Positions 23,333-34,233 of a DNA stretch of 64,000 nt are shown one piece after another. The DNA comes from Letharia columbiana (lineage: Eukaryota; Ascomycota; Lecanoromycetes; Lecanorales; Parmeliaceae). The stretch lies in contig NW_023501059.1 in assembly GCF_014066305.1 (NCBI RefSeq), positions 558,001 to 622,000 of the forward strand, written 5' to 3'. The notes under the pieces were generated by a model. The model did not search any database and was not told the origin of the DNA. It saw only the letters and a list, made by a program, of their open reading frames with translations. Numbering within the stretch: position 1 is the stretch's first letter; the number at the start of each line of letters is the position of its first letter. The position numbers and the translations under genes were made by a program.

Positions 23333-25120
23333 ATGAAGTGTGCTAGGTTCGCTCCACGCACTGTTAACGAAGTCTGCAGAGCATCTCGAATAAGCGCTTT
23401 CCACGCATCATGTCCGTCGCAACGACGGCATTTTAGGAGCCAAGCGTCTCTCAACGAGAGTCTTCTTACTTACAAGCTCCTGATTCACGTCGTCCTCGGC
23501 GCCGGCGCTGGTACAGCTCTATACCACGGCTCCAGACACTTACACCTTACAGAACTCCACGCCGAAGCACCCCCTGCCCCCGTCGAAGTCAAGCTCGAAA
23601 AGCCCAAGAAGACCAAAGGGCTATCAAAAGAAGAGAATCGCGATACTATCAGTTCACAGCATCTCCAAGTGAAGAGGAGCTGGGAAAACCCCGGCGTGTA
23701 CGCGTGGGGGCTGAATAGTGGGAAGGTAGCGGCGCCAGATTCAGACGAGGCACTGATAAAGCAGCCGAGGAGGATACTGTTCTTTGACGGGTTGTTGCTA
23801 CGGGACATAAAGCTGGATAGGAATTTTGGTGTTGCTGTCACTGAAAAAGGGGATTTGCTACAATGGGGTACTGGGTTCTCGAAAGATATCAGGCAGCCTA
23901 CGCATACATTGACTGGGAAAGGGTTGACGGCTGTGACGATCTCTAAGGATAGAATTATAGCATTGGCGTCGAATGGGAAGGTCTATTCTTTGCCTGTGTC
24001 GCAGGAGGATCAGGCCAAGGGCGCTAAACCTATGGAAAGTTCGTGGATGCCCTTTTGGAGCTCGCGAGCGAATGTCAGCTATCGTTTGTTACAGCCACAG
24101 AATATGGGATGGGGCGAGAAAGTCTCTTCGATCAGCTCTGGTCTCGAACACGTCCTTCTCCTTACCTCCAATGGCCGCCTTTTCAGTGCTGCTTCCAGCA
24201 GTGAAGAGTTCCCAGCGAGGGGTGAGATGGGTGTTCCAGGCTTATCCTGGACTACTCGACCGCCTGGCCCGTATGATCAACCACACGAAATCACCACTCT
24301 TCGCGGTTTCGAAATTACAGCTATCGCAACAGGGGACTTTCACTCTCTAGCACTAGACAAGGAGGGTCGCGCTTTTGCCTTTGGTGACAATAGCTCTGGA
24401 CAACTCGGCTTTGATCCTAGCGGAGAGTCTCCATATATTGATGCTCCCTCTCTTTTGCCAATATCAAGACTTTATTCTGGTACCAACCTTTCACCTCGCG
24501 TGACTTCCGTCTCCGCTGGTGGTTCAAACTCGTTCTTCACAGTGGATGCGACTCGAGTTGCTCAACCTGGCGAAGCTTCCGCTGCCAAAGTTGGCCTTGG
24601 CCGCATCACGGCTGACACCTGGGCTAGCGGTCAAGGTATTCTCGGAACTCTTGGCACTGGCCGCTGGACGCACATCCAAGGCACGCCGACGAAGCTTAAG
24701 GCGCTCAGTGGTCTTTTTGAATTTGATGAAAGCAACAACACGGTCGTTCCCATTCGGCTGAAGCGTCTTTCCGTCGGCAGCACACATGCCAGCGCAACAA
24801 TGGATAACGTGACGCATGTTAAAGCTGGTACTTCTTCGTCCACAAACTCTCGCAATGATACCAATTGGGGTGCTGATGTGCTTTGGTGGGGCGGAAACGA
24901 GAACTATCAGCTTGGAATGGGGAAGAGGAATAATATTGCTTTGCCAGGATATATGGCGCCTCTGGACGCTGCTGCGGAAAAGGCTGTGGGGAAGCGGAGG
25001 GAGGAACATCGCTTTCAAATCACCCCACGTCACAAGGTCGATGTCAATGGGCGCAAAGTGAGTATGGAGCAGAGAGTTGAGTGTGGGAGGATGGTGAGCG
25101 CTGTGTATTCTGGAGTTTAG
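23333..25120 (+). CDS. FMP25: Mitochondrial RCC1-repeat protein, Fmp25-like
   Basis: An intronless frame of 595 residues starting at the only good ATG. The first 45 residues are basic, Ser-rich and lack acids at the very start, as in a mitochondrial presequence. A hydrophobic segment LLIHVVLGAGAGTALYHG (about 49-66) can act as an inner-membrane anchor. RCC1-type blades follow: GVYAWGLNSGKV, GDLLQWGTGF, GRAFAFGDNSSGQLGF and DVLWWGGNENYQLGMGKRNN. This layout matches yeast Fmp25, a mitochondrial inner-membrane protein needed for complex III assembly. The family assignment is good; the role is inferred from yeast. Confidence 0.8.
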   Translation: MKCARFAPRTVNEVCRASRISAFHASCPSQRRHFRSQASLNESLLTYKLLIHVVLGAGAGTALYHGSRHLHLTELHAEAPPAPVEVKLEKPKKTKGLSKEENRDTISSQHLQVKRSWENPGVYAWGLNSGKVAAPDSDEALIKQPRRILFFDGLLLRDIKLDRNFGVAVTEKGDLLQWGTGFSKDIRQPTHTLTGKGLTAVTISKDRIIALASNGKVYSLPVSQEDQAKGAKPMESSWMPFWSSRANVSYRLLQPQNMGWGEKVSSISSGLEHVLLLTSNGRLFSAASSSEEFPARGEMGVPGLSWTTRPPGPYDQPHEITTLRGFEITAIATGDFHSLALDKEGRAFAFGDNSSGQLGFDPSGESPYIDAPSLLPISRLYSGTNLSPRVTSVSAGGSNSFFTVDATRVAQPGEASAAKVGLGRITADTWASGQGILGTLGTGRWTHIQGTPTKLKALSGLFEFDESNNTVVPIRLKRLSVGSTHASATMDNVTHVKAGTSSSTNSRNDTNWGADVLWWGGNENYQLGMGKRNNIALPGYMAPLDAAAEKAVGKRREEHRFQITPRHKVDVNGRKVSMEQRVECGRMVSAVYSGV

Positions 25121-25800
25121 GTCTAGCCTCATACAATAGAAAGTAAAGTACGGTACCTTACTCTAGAATCAAGTAAGGTAAGGTACTTTAGTAGTACTAA
25201 AATGCGCCAAGCTTTCGACATTAGCTACTAAGCTTAGCCTATCATGTCATGGCGTAACTAAACGAACTGACAGGACCGGCTCCGTCTTGGAAGTGAGGGA
25301 TCAACAGGAGCTTGGAAGCAACAACTTCACTCGTTGGCATATTACTCCTTCTTTACACCCAATCCCTCTGTCCCAACCTCTTTTCTAGCTCCATTAAAAG
25401 GCCGCATATTAGAGGCTCTTTCTAAGTGATGCACGGCCCAATTGGTTGCTATTTCCGGTAGCAGTTCCAGTCGCATATCAGAGCCAACAGCATACTGCAT
25501 CCCTCAACGCTCTCGCATATAAACTGCGAACTATCTCCTACCCGAGACTGTCTTCCGGGGCTCGCGCTTATCAATCCTTGCCAGAATCTTGTCAAATCTG
25601 GGGCTTCTGTCTCTTCCTCCCACTTGTACAAGTGCGACAACTGTTACACCCTCTCCCACGGCGTTGCGCCCGCTTTTTGGCCGGAGAGATTGACAGAGGT
25701 GCAATACGATGTCAAAAGCCTTTTCAATATCAGGCAGGATTAAGCTTGGGAACATTGGACAGGGGGCAAGTCTAGGAGACTGTGGTCACGAGGGATCACG
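25121..25800. other. Intergenic, wc-1 upstream region
   Basis: Contains the inverted repeat at 25146-25190 and the presumed wc-1 promoter and leader. An open frame at 25446-25775 ends shortly before the wc-1 ATG; it has no family signature and could at most be an upstream ORF. Confidence 0.4.
25146..25190. repeat. Inverted repeat, 18-nt arms
   Basis: AAAGTACGGTACCTTACT (25146-25163) and AGTAAGGTAAGGTACTTT (25173-25190) are complementary at 16 of 18 positions with a 9-nt loop. It lies just past the Fmp25-like stop, so a 3'-end hairpin or a small MITE-like remnant are both possible. Confidence 0.7.
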
Positions 25801-28800
25801 ATGGACCAAACCAATGTGGGCAATATGAACAATTACTATGAAAGGCAGTACTCGCAGGAGGATCTGCAGAGGCTGGCGGACCTGAGCAATCATGATGCGA
25901 TGATGGGCATCATAGGTCCGAATGGAGTGGATGCCTCAGGCATGATGGGTGGCCATACATTGGACGACTTCATCAATCAGAATCAGAAGGAGATACAGCG
26001 GAGAAGCAGCTTTCACCAATCTAACACCTACACTTCCAACCGACCGATACCAGAGATGGATTCCAGAAGGTCATCGATGTTGGAATTCGGTCCTGGAAAT
26101 AACAGCGACCTCGAAGGTTTCCAATTCGATCCAACTCCCGTTTCAACAAACTCTGGGATGCAGCGTCCCGGGAACATTGCTCAACGAAGACTCGACAGCC
26201 AAAGAGCGAGACGGCAGTTATCCAACGAGCATCTTGCACTCAATACAAGCTTCCACAGCATGGCTCCAAACTATACACCAATCTCATCATCCTCACCCTA
26301 CGGCCATAATCTTGATTCTGCAGAGTCGCTCGGCTACGACATGTCCGGAAGCTACCTGTCTAACAACATGCTTATGGCAATGGATTTTTCCGGTTTGGAC
26401 CACGGCACGAATGGCGATATAACCCCAAGGAATGCGTATACGGGCAACAATTTCACAACCGACATGTCCACTCCGCCTATGCAGCAGAATATGTCCTCTT
26501 CGATACCCGAGCAAATGCATGATCCTGGAGGAGGTAGTATGCTTGGTCTCGGTACTCAAGACGGGATGGCAAAGATGCCAAATATGCCAGTCTCAGATCA
26601 GATGCAAAATTTGCAAGTCAATCTTAGCCAACCCCAGATCTCTATGTCGAACACGAGCCCTCCGATGGAGATGTCAGGATCCCATGCTCTACCCGATCTC
26701 GATCCCCCTCAAAAGCCTCGGCCGACTCCTAACCTTGATATCACTACCAACAACGGGGTACCTTATCAGGGTCAAGGGAGTGCTTCACAACAGGTAATAC
26801 CCCAATATCGTAACGCCTATTCATCCAGCGGTTTTGATATGCTTGGAGTCCTTATGAGAGTCGCTGCGAGGCCAAAACCACAGATCAACATAGGAGCGGT
26901 CGATATGTCATGTGCCTTCGTCGTATGCGACGTGACTCAGCACGACATACCGATTGTATATTGCTCCGATGTCTTTGAACGTTTGACCGCCTATACACGG
27001 CACGAGATATTGGGGAGAAATTGCCGTTTCCTCCAATCCCCGGACGGCAAAATTCAAACGGGCGTAAAGCGAAAGTATGTCGACGATCAATCCGTGTTTC
27101 GCATCAAGAACATGATCAATCAAAGGCAAGAAACGCAGATCAGTCTGATCAATTATCGGAAAGGAGGACAACCGTTTATGAATTTGCTTACTATGATACC
27201 GATAACATGGGACAGCGACGAAATCAAGTACTACGTTGGGTTTCAGGTTGACCTTGTTGAACAGCCGACATCCATAACAAACAAGAATCCTGGTAAGGGT
27301 ATCCTTTCTCCATCCTTGAAGGTGAAGTTCACTGACGCTCGTCGAGATGGGTCATACAGCATTAACTATCAGCGCGGCTTGCTGCCACGATATGTCGTCC
27401 CCGATCATCCTGGCCATCAGAACTCTGAGCTTGGCCAGACTGTTGCTCGTGATGATGTTTCTACAGTTCTCAGTACTATTGGTTCTGGGGAATCTGAGTT
27501 ATCAAAACGAATATGGGACAAGGTCCTGCTCGAGAACACTGACGATGTTGTGCACGTCCTGTCCCTGAAGGGGCTCTTCCTCTACCTGTCTCCGTCGAGT
27601 CGCAAAGTTCTCGAATATGATCCTAGCGAGCTTGTGGGCACAGCATTGTCTTCTGTCTGCCACCCAAGCGACATCGTCCCGGTTACGCGGGAACTCAAAG
27701 ATACTTCGACTGGAGCTGCTGTCAACGTGGTCTTTAGGATTCGGCGAAAACACAGCGGCTATACCTGGTTTGAGAGTCATGGGTCACTTCATCTCGAGCA
27801 AGGGAAGGGCCGGAAGTGTATAATCATGGTAGGACGAGAACGCCCAGTGTACGCATTGGCAAGGGAGGACATCATGTCTGCTGGTGGCTTTGGCGAGAGT
27901 GAGCTGTGGACTAAGATGTCCACGTCAGGCATGTTCCTGTTCGTTTCATCTAATGTCCGCAGTCTTCTCGACCGTCAGCCCGAAGATCTCGTTGGAACCA
28001 GTTGTCAAGCACTCATGCGGGCAGAGTCGAAGCTGGAATTCGGCAAAATGCTAGAGGTTGCTCGCACAGGTGTTCGAGCAACTTTCAAGCATGACGTACA
28101 GAACAAGCGGGGCCAAACGCTGCAAGCTCGGACGACAATCTACCCGGGAGATGCATGCGAGGGCCAGAAGCCTACATTTTTAGTGGCACAAACGCGATTA
28201 CTGAAGTTGCCACGCACTCTGAATAGACAAGCATCCAACATATCCCCAAAGACGGAACAAAAGTCCTCGAGTCCCGCATCGTCTGCCGGTGGCGCCTCCG
28301 GTGGCAATCAGACACCCAAATCGGCTCCTGGAAATGTGAAGCCGGATGGAGTGACCACGCAGGCAGGTGGAATGGGTCTCGTCATCGGTAACCAGCACGA
28401 AGCTCTCGCATCAGAGGATAACGTCTTCGATGAACTGAAGACTACAAGGAGTACCAGTTGGCAATTTGAACTCCGCCAGATGGAGAAGAGAAACAGGTTG
28501 CTTGCAGAAGAGCTACAGAGTCTGCTCTCTAGTAAGAAGAAGAGGAAAAGGCGAAATGGTGCGGGTAACATGCAGAAAAATTGCGCTAATTGTCATACGA
28601 TGGTCACGCCTGAGTGGAGGCGAGGCCCGAGTGGTAATCGCGATCTGTGTAATAGTTGCGGGCTTAGATGGGCTAAAGAGGTATGTATCCAGTGTCCAGT
28701 TCATTCAGATACATTCCCTAAGTTTTCTAGAATGGCCGAGTCACACCACGTACATCGTCACAAAAAAGCGACAAGGATTCCGCCTCGCCTGCAGGAACCA

Positions 28801-29024
28801 ACAGTCTCAATCTTCTCACCGCGGTCGAGCAGATGCCTGACAACAAATCAGTACCTGCGCCAGATCAGAGGTCACCCCAAGCCCTCAACGCTGATTCGCA
28901 CAACGCGAAGATGGCGCGAATGGAAGCGTCTGCATCTCAGGGTTTCGGCGGAGGCATCCCACCAAAGATTGAGGAAGGTATAGAACCAGGCGAGAAACAG
29001 ATGAGGCCGCCGCCGCCGATTTAG
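25801..29024 (+). CDS. wc-1: White Collar-1 blue-light photoreceptor and transcription factor
   Basis: Works with WC-2 as the White Collar complex, driving light-induced and clock transcription in the nucleus. The N-terminal 340 residues are rich in Asn, Met, Ser and Gln. A LOV domain follows with GRNCRFLQ; its Cys (residue 408) forms the flavin photo-adduct. Two more PAS domains come next, then a basic segment KKKRKRR and a GATA-type zinc finger C-x2-C-x18-C-x2-C (about residues 910-934) reading [20 protein letters not shown] 50-nt intron (28681-28730) follows WAKE and joins to [10 protein letters not shown], the conserved tail. A second intron at 27293-27346 is 54 nt and keeps the frame open; removing it gives [18 protein letters not shown], as in relatives. 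Predicted length 1039 residues. All residues needed for photochemistry are present. Confidence 0.95.
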
Positions 29025-29421
29025 TGGGACAGCATTGCAGGATTCCGTGGAGGATTGTGATTGTTTTGCTTCGCTCACACAGTTCTAGACGGTCGGTGTA
29101 ATGACGCTGTATGCATATCGATTGTGGTTGTTGAGGCTTCGGTTTGCTCGGTTAGGAGGATATACGTCGACGCACTACTTGATGACGGCCATGTCAAGCG
29201 TCTTCTGCATGGCGTTCGGTCGGGGTGATGTTTACCCGTTCACATGGGGTTGGGCACGGGCTTGCAGGTTATGGCCATCATGCGCTCTACGGAGAAGGTC
29301 TATAGGTAGCTGCCTCTGGCTAGCACGGCGTTACAACAATACATGCTCTAAGATATTGGAAAATCAACTCTTCATTGATACTGTCCTCATGGATCCTGTT
29401 GCAGTTGCTGCCCGAACCACG

Positions 29422-29452
29422 CCCCCCCCCCCACACCCACCCTTTTTTTTTT
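29422..29452. repeat. Poly-C and poly-T tracts
   Basis: Eleven C in a row at 29422-29432, then ACACCCACC and ten T at 29443-29452. Confidence 0.85.
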
Positions 29453-29861
29453 CCATCCAAGCCAAGGGTCAGCGAGCGAAACAAATGGTGTAATAAATGG
29501 AGCCTCGTTTCACCTCCCTTCCCAACCAAGACGCCTGCCCAGACGTGACAGAGGGTACATCTATTCCGCATGGCGCTACTGCAGGCCAGCACTTCCCGGG
29601 GAATCGGCTTCTCCTGGATCAGGGCAAATCATTTGCCCCTTACGGCACGCGAGGAGACGCCATCTCCACCCCTATCCCGCCTAGCCCTTCCTTTTCCCGC
29701 CTGAAGATTTTTTTAGCTCGCATGATGGTTTTTGGCCCGGACCACCTGTCTGGAGAATAGAGTATGAATAGGTATTGGGATTTTTCGATATTGACGACCG
29801 CATGGGTAGTCGCTACGGGGGGCGAATTTGGTCGGATTTTCATTTTTTGTGGGGGAGATGA

Positions 29862-29881
29862 TGGTGGTGGTGGTGGTGGTG
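29862..29881. repeat. GGT trinucleotide microsatellite
   Basis: About six to seven tandem GGT units in intergenic DNA. Confidence 0.85.
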
Positions 29882-30194
29882 CCACGAGGGGGTTTTTAGG
29901 TGGAGTTTTTGAATTGAGTTTTTTGGTTGGTGCACGGTGATGGAACCATTGGGTTTGGTTCCGTTTGACGTTTGGCGGAGCACATGGTTGGCAGGGTTCT
30001 GGGCGACGATCATTCGAATTCATTCACAAGGGCAAGAAGGGGGCGGGGGGGGGGAGATGCTCCAGATCTTTTTTAATCTGCCTTATCGCTTCGAGCGTCT
30101 GGGAGTTTTGGGGAACGGGTTTCGCTCATCCCAATTCCATTGCTTCAGGTCCAGGTTTGGCCCCTGGACGAGTGAGTGCAACCTGTCTGGAGAA

Positions 30195-30230
30195 TTGCCA
30201 TTGCCATTGCCATTGCCCTTGCCATTGCCC
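30195..30230. repeat. Hexamer tandem repeat TTGCC(A/C)
   Basis: Six tandem units of TTGCCA or TTGCCC about 170 nt upstream of the Ras-like ATG, hence in its promoter or leader. Confidence 0.8.
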
Positions 30231-30398
30231 AACAGCGATATCGTCTTTGCAATTGTCTAATGAACGCATACCTCGCTTCAATTGAAACCCCTGGGCACCC
30301 CTTCCGCCCACACCTCCCCTCAAAGCATACGAATAGCAACGCACACAGCAGGAGTTGCGGAGCAATTGTCCGCGCAGAGGGCGCGAGAGTAGCCCGCA

Positions 30399-31416
30399 AT
30401 GGGTGACCAGAATCGGATATCTATAACGATTTGCGGGGATGGTGGCTGCGGTACACCCTCCCATGTCTGGACCATGTTCACGCTGCAACGGCGCTGACTG
30501 AAACCCTGCTCGTACAGGCAAATCCTCTATAACGTTACGGCTGGTACGAAGTCAATGGACGCACGAGTAAGCCGTTGACCTTTCTCCCCTACGATGCACA
30601 CAGCTGACCGCGTCTTTTTTTACAGATACGACCCCACAATCGGTACCCTTACTTCCCTGCCCCAACCTTTACCATCTCTAACCCTACTTGCCCAGAGGAC
30701 TCCTACTCCACCACCCGCACCATAGACGGCCGAACCTACTTCCTCTCCCTCACCGACACGGCCGGCCAAGAAGAATATCGTGGCCTCTGGGCCGCCTCAA
30801 ATCTCAAATCCGACGCCTTCCTCCTCGTCTATGACATCACGGCTGCCTCCTCCCTCGACACCCTTGACTACTTCCTGCAAATGATAGAGATGGAGTGTGC
30901 TCACCGGCAGGATACAGGCGGTGTGCAGCCGGTCAAGCTTGTGGCGGGGAATAAGTGCGATTTGAAGGATAGCAGGGTGGTTAGTAGTAGGCAGGGGTTG
31001 GAGTACGCGAGAAGCAGGGGCTGTGGGTTTATGGAGACGAGTGCGAGGGAGATGGTTAATATTGAGGAAACTTTTGCTCGTGAGTTCTCCTTTCTGTCGG
31101 ATACTGGATGAAGAGCGAATCGGCACTGTTCGCTTGTCGATGATACTTCGGACTTCTTTGATTGCATACGCTAACCCTTCTCGCGTTCCTAGTAATCGTG
31201 CGCCGCGTGGTCGCTGCTCGCCAACACGCAGCAGGCACGACTGCCGCACCACCACAGAGAAACCAAGGTCTCTTCAGCCACGCACAATCGGCATCACGAA
31301 CGCAGCAATTACCGTCGTACGGCGAAAAGGAAGCAGACACCACCGACTTCCCGGAAAGGCCTGGAGCCAAAAAGACGAAGCGGGGTGGTTTTTGGGCGAA
31401 ATACAAATGCTGGTGA
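30399..31416 (+). CDS. Ras-like small GTPase with atypical C-terminus
   Basis: Five exons (30399-30450, 30518-30566, 30626-30642, 30696-31079, 31193-31416) splice in frame to 241 residues. Exon 3 is a 17-nt microexon. All GTPase boxes are present: P-loop GDGGCGKSS, effector loop EYDPTIEDSY, switch II DTAGQEEYR with the catalytic Gln, NKCD and METSA. The effector loop is of Ras/Rap type. After IVRRVVAARQ, a Ser/Gln-rich linker leads to a basic end KKTKRGGFWAKYKCW. There is no CAAX box: the last Cys is second from the end. The gene is therefore a divergent Ras-family member; its closest subgroup (Ras, Rsr1 or a fungal-specific clade) cannot be set from motifs. An unrecognised last intron could alter the C-terminus, although the one donor/acceptor pair I tried creates a stop directly after KYKC. 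Confidence 0.85.
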
Positions 31417-32073
31417 TTCTCGTGGCATCGGGTTTCGAGAATTGGATTAGGTGGGACGTTGGGATGGGGAGAAAATACCTTTGGATGCTGACTGCATTTG
31501 GGTGGAGCGGTGGTGGTTTGATCGGAGTCTTTGCATTTCGCTTGCCTTGAATTCGACTTAGACGATGCCTACCGTGCATGTTATGTGAGCAATCGGGATA
31601 GAGATGCGATTATGAGCTAATGTAATATCGATATCTTTGAAGCCATTTGGCCACGAACTTGATGCAGGAATTTTGCAACAGGTGCATCGGAATAATACGA
31701 GTGATCTTGTGGATAATCATGTGGATAAAGTAATGTTCAATCCGTCTTCGCTTGGGGCATTTCGTCATTCTGCTTCGTGAAAAGGCTTGGCAAAGTTGGC
31801 TACGCTAAAGAGATCGGCCCGCCAGTGAAACCGCCGCGCCTTAGCGGCTCGGCGGTTACGCGAGGCATGACAACTTTGACAAGTTCGCGGGGAATTGACT
31901 CGACTCTTCTTATCATTCTCTTGTTATTATTTCACGATGCCCTTTATGCAAACTTGTAACTCCTCATCCCTGTACTACCACCAAACAAGGAGTGCCACAA
32001 GCGAGTTCGAGTACATCCAGCCTCCTCCTGAACGCGTAGAGTAAACAACCCAGTCCTACAAAGCTACGTCAAC
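31417..32073. other. Intergenic, sds23 promoter region
   Basis: No gene is supported. It must hold the 3' UTR of the Ras-like gene and the promoter of sds23. A short open frame at 31777-31959 has no signature. Confidence 0.4.
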
Positions 32074-33848
32074 ATGTCCGACGACGCCGTGGCCAGGCGC
32101 CCAAGCTCCAGTTCTAGCGCCAGCTCAGGCCTCGATCCACAACGTCCCGCACCACATCGGACTCACTCGCACAACATGCGTCTCGCCCAGCAGACGAGTC
32201 CAAGTCACGGCCACCGCCCGAGTTTCACAGAGCAGTTACGCGGCATGCCACCCTCACCCCGAGGCGCCCGCCAACTTTCCATGTCCGAAGCCCAGATACG
32301 GGAGCTGATGAACAATCCGCCAACTACCGGGAGTGCGGATCCGAAGTTTGCGGGGAGAGATTGGCAGCATATTGCTGTGGGGGAGCTCGTGCAGCCAGAG
32401 GATTTGAGGTGGGTGGAGGTTGATAGTGGAGTGGAGGACGCTACGAATGTAGGTCACTATCCCATCATTGGCGTGAGGAATGACGCTGACTATAGATAAA
32501 GCTCCTGACGGAGTCTGACGCACCTGTCCTACTCATCCGAGCAAACAAGAACGAGAATTCGGCCGTTGCGACTTTCGACTACCGAGATTTGACACAATAC
32601 CTCCTCTTCGCCACCGGCCAACTGCAACCCGATGACGAACATCTAGTCGTCTTCGAGAAACTGGCCAAGAAGGCACAGCAGGGCCACAAAATACCACTGC
32701 GAGATGCGAAGAGCTTGGGCAACAAGGAGCCGTTCATAACATTGCCACATACTGCGGATCTCACGGCTGCTGTTGAGACGTTCGGAGGTGGTGTGCACCG
32801 AATTGTTATATTGAAGGAAGGGACGAACCATGCCATTGGGATCCTAAGTCAGCTGAGACTAGTGAAATTTCTTTGGGAGAACGGGAGGGCTTTCCCGATC
32901 ATCGATCAGCTGTACCCTCGAGAGGTTAAGGATCTTGGTATTGGGTCTCAGGGACTGATATCCGTCAAGTATGTCGTTCCCTCTTGAGGCACCTAGTACT
33001 GCGGCTGATAGTAGATCTTTAGTGGTGACAAGCCTCTGAAGGAAGCGTTGACACTCATGAACAACGAAGGAGTCACGTCCTTAGCTGTCGTCGACAATAA
33101 TTACAACGTTGTGGGCAATATATCCAATGTGGATGTCAAGGTCAGCAAAGTCGATTCGAAGTATAGTCCGAAGCTTTATACTGACAGGGTATCAGCTCCT
33201 CACCAAATCAAGCTCCGCGCCACTTCTCGAAAACACCTGCATACACTTCATCTCCGTCATTCTTTCCACCCGCGGCATGATTGACGGCCAAGATTCTTAC
33301 CCCGTCTTCCACATAAACCCCCAGTCCACCCTCGCTCACACAGTGGCAAAGCTTGTTGCTACAACTGCCCACAGGTACCACCATCCTTTCCTTCCCATCT
33401 ACCTAAGTTCAAAAACTGACTTCTTCCCAGAATGTGGGTAGTCGAAACCCCCACACCATCCTCCACCCCCTCCTCCGCCCCCCCAACCCCTGGTACCGGT
33501 CCCAACCCTCACGCCACCCCCATCTCCATCGCCCATCCGCCCGTCAATCACCCCCCACACCTCTCCACTTCCTTCCCGCAAGCCAATCCTCCCTTCCAAC
33601 CTCTCAGCGCCACACCATCTGTCTCCGCTTCCGCCATGCCGGGACAGCATATGTCAGGCAGATTGAGCGGCGTGGTTAGTTTGACGGACATATTGAACCT
33701 GTTTGCGCGAGCCAGCGGACTGCACCCGACGGATCCGGAGGAGGCGAGGAGGAAGAGGAGAGGAAGTTCTAGTAGTTCCAGGAGTGGGGTCAGGGGCAGT
33801 ATGGACAGTGCGAGGAGTAGCGTCGTTGATTTGAGGGAGAAGCGGTAG
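32074..33848 (+). CDS. SDS23: CBS-domain protein Sds23/Moc1, PP2A-type phosphatase regulator
   Basis: Five exons (32074-32448, 32496-32968, 33023-33140, 33196-33374, 33431-33848) give 520 residues, each junction in phase. The N-terminal 90 residues are Ser/Pro/Arg-rich. CBS motifs follow: [42 protein letters not shown] and SRGMIDG-like [18 protein letters not shown]. The block [18 protein letters not shown] after intron 3 is a strong family signature. Fission-yeast Sds23 binds and inhibits PP2A/PP6-type phosphatases and supports mitotic exit and stress tolerance; that role is inferred. The C-terminal tail after [14 protein letters not shown] is Ser/Arg-rich and probably phosphorylated. Confidence 0.9.
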
Positions 33849-34233
33849 TGGGCGCGAAGGGGACAGAGACAGACGAGACGAATGGTTCACTGGTGGGCAC
33901 AGCTATGAGCGAAGGAGGGATGTACCTTTGCTTTTCGGATTAAAAAAGCTGGATACGATGACTTGAAGAAGACGTAAGGAGAGACGGGCTTTGAACGCTT
34001 TTAGTAGGCTGGCTAGCTGGCTTACAGGTCCTTGTTCCCCAGAGGACGGATGTCGTTCACTTCGCCGAGGCGTGCTTGGGGCATGCATGGCTTGGAAGAA
34101 TTTACTATTTTTTTTAGATTTCGGCGATAGCTTTCAATTGAAGCCTTGCCATATCAATCCAGCGATGCTCATCTACTACACATTCCAACATCACCCCTCC
34201 GAGCCGCGACCTATTCCCACGGCACCACATCTA
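33849..34233. other. Convergent 3' region, sds23 / DNA ligase
   Basis: About 385 nt between two converging genes, with a TTTTTTTTAGATTT tract near 34110. No further gene is seen. Confidence 0.4.

Larger units (their letters stand above)
29025..30398. other. Intergenic with low-complexity tracts
   Basis: This stretch separates wc-1 and the Ras-like gene. It holds an 11-nt C run with a 10-nt T run (29422-29452), GGT repeats (29862-29881), G runs near 30040 and a hexamer repeat (30195-30230). No gene is supported; open frames here translate simple repeats. Confidence 0.5.

Noticed and set aside
25446..25775. Frame just upstream of wc-1
   Set aside because: Could be an upstream ORF but its start and translation give no support, and it is separated from the wc-1 ATG by a stop.
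29101..29493. 130-codon frame downstream of wc-1
   Set aside because: It runs through the poly-C and poly-T tracts and shows no domain; probably wc-1 3' UTR.
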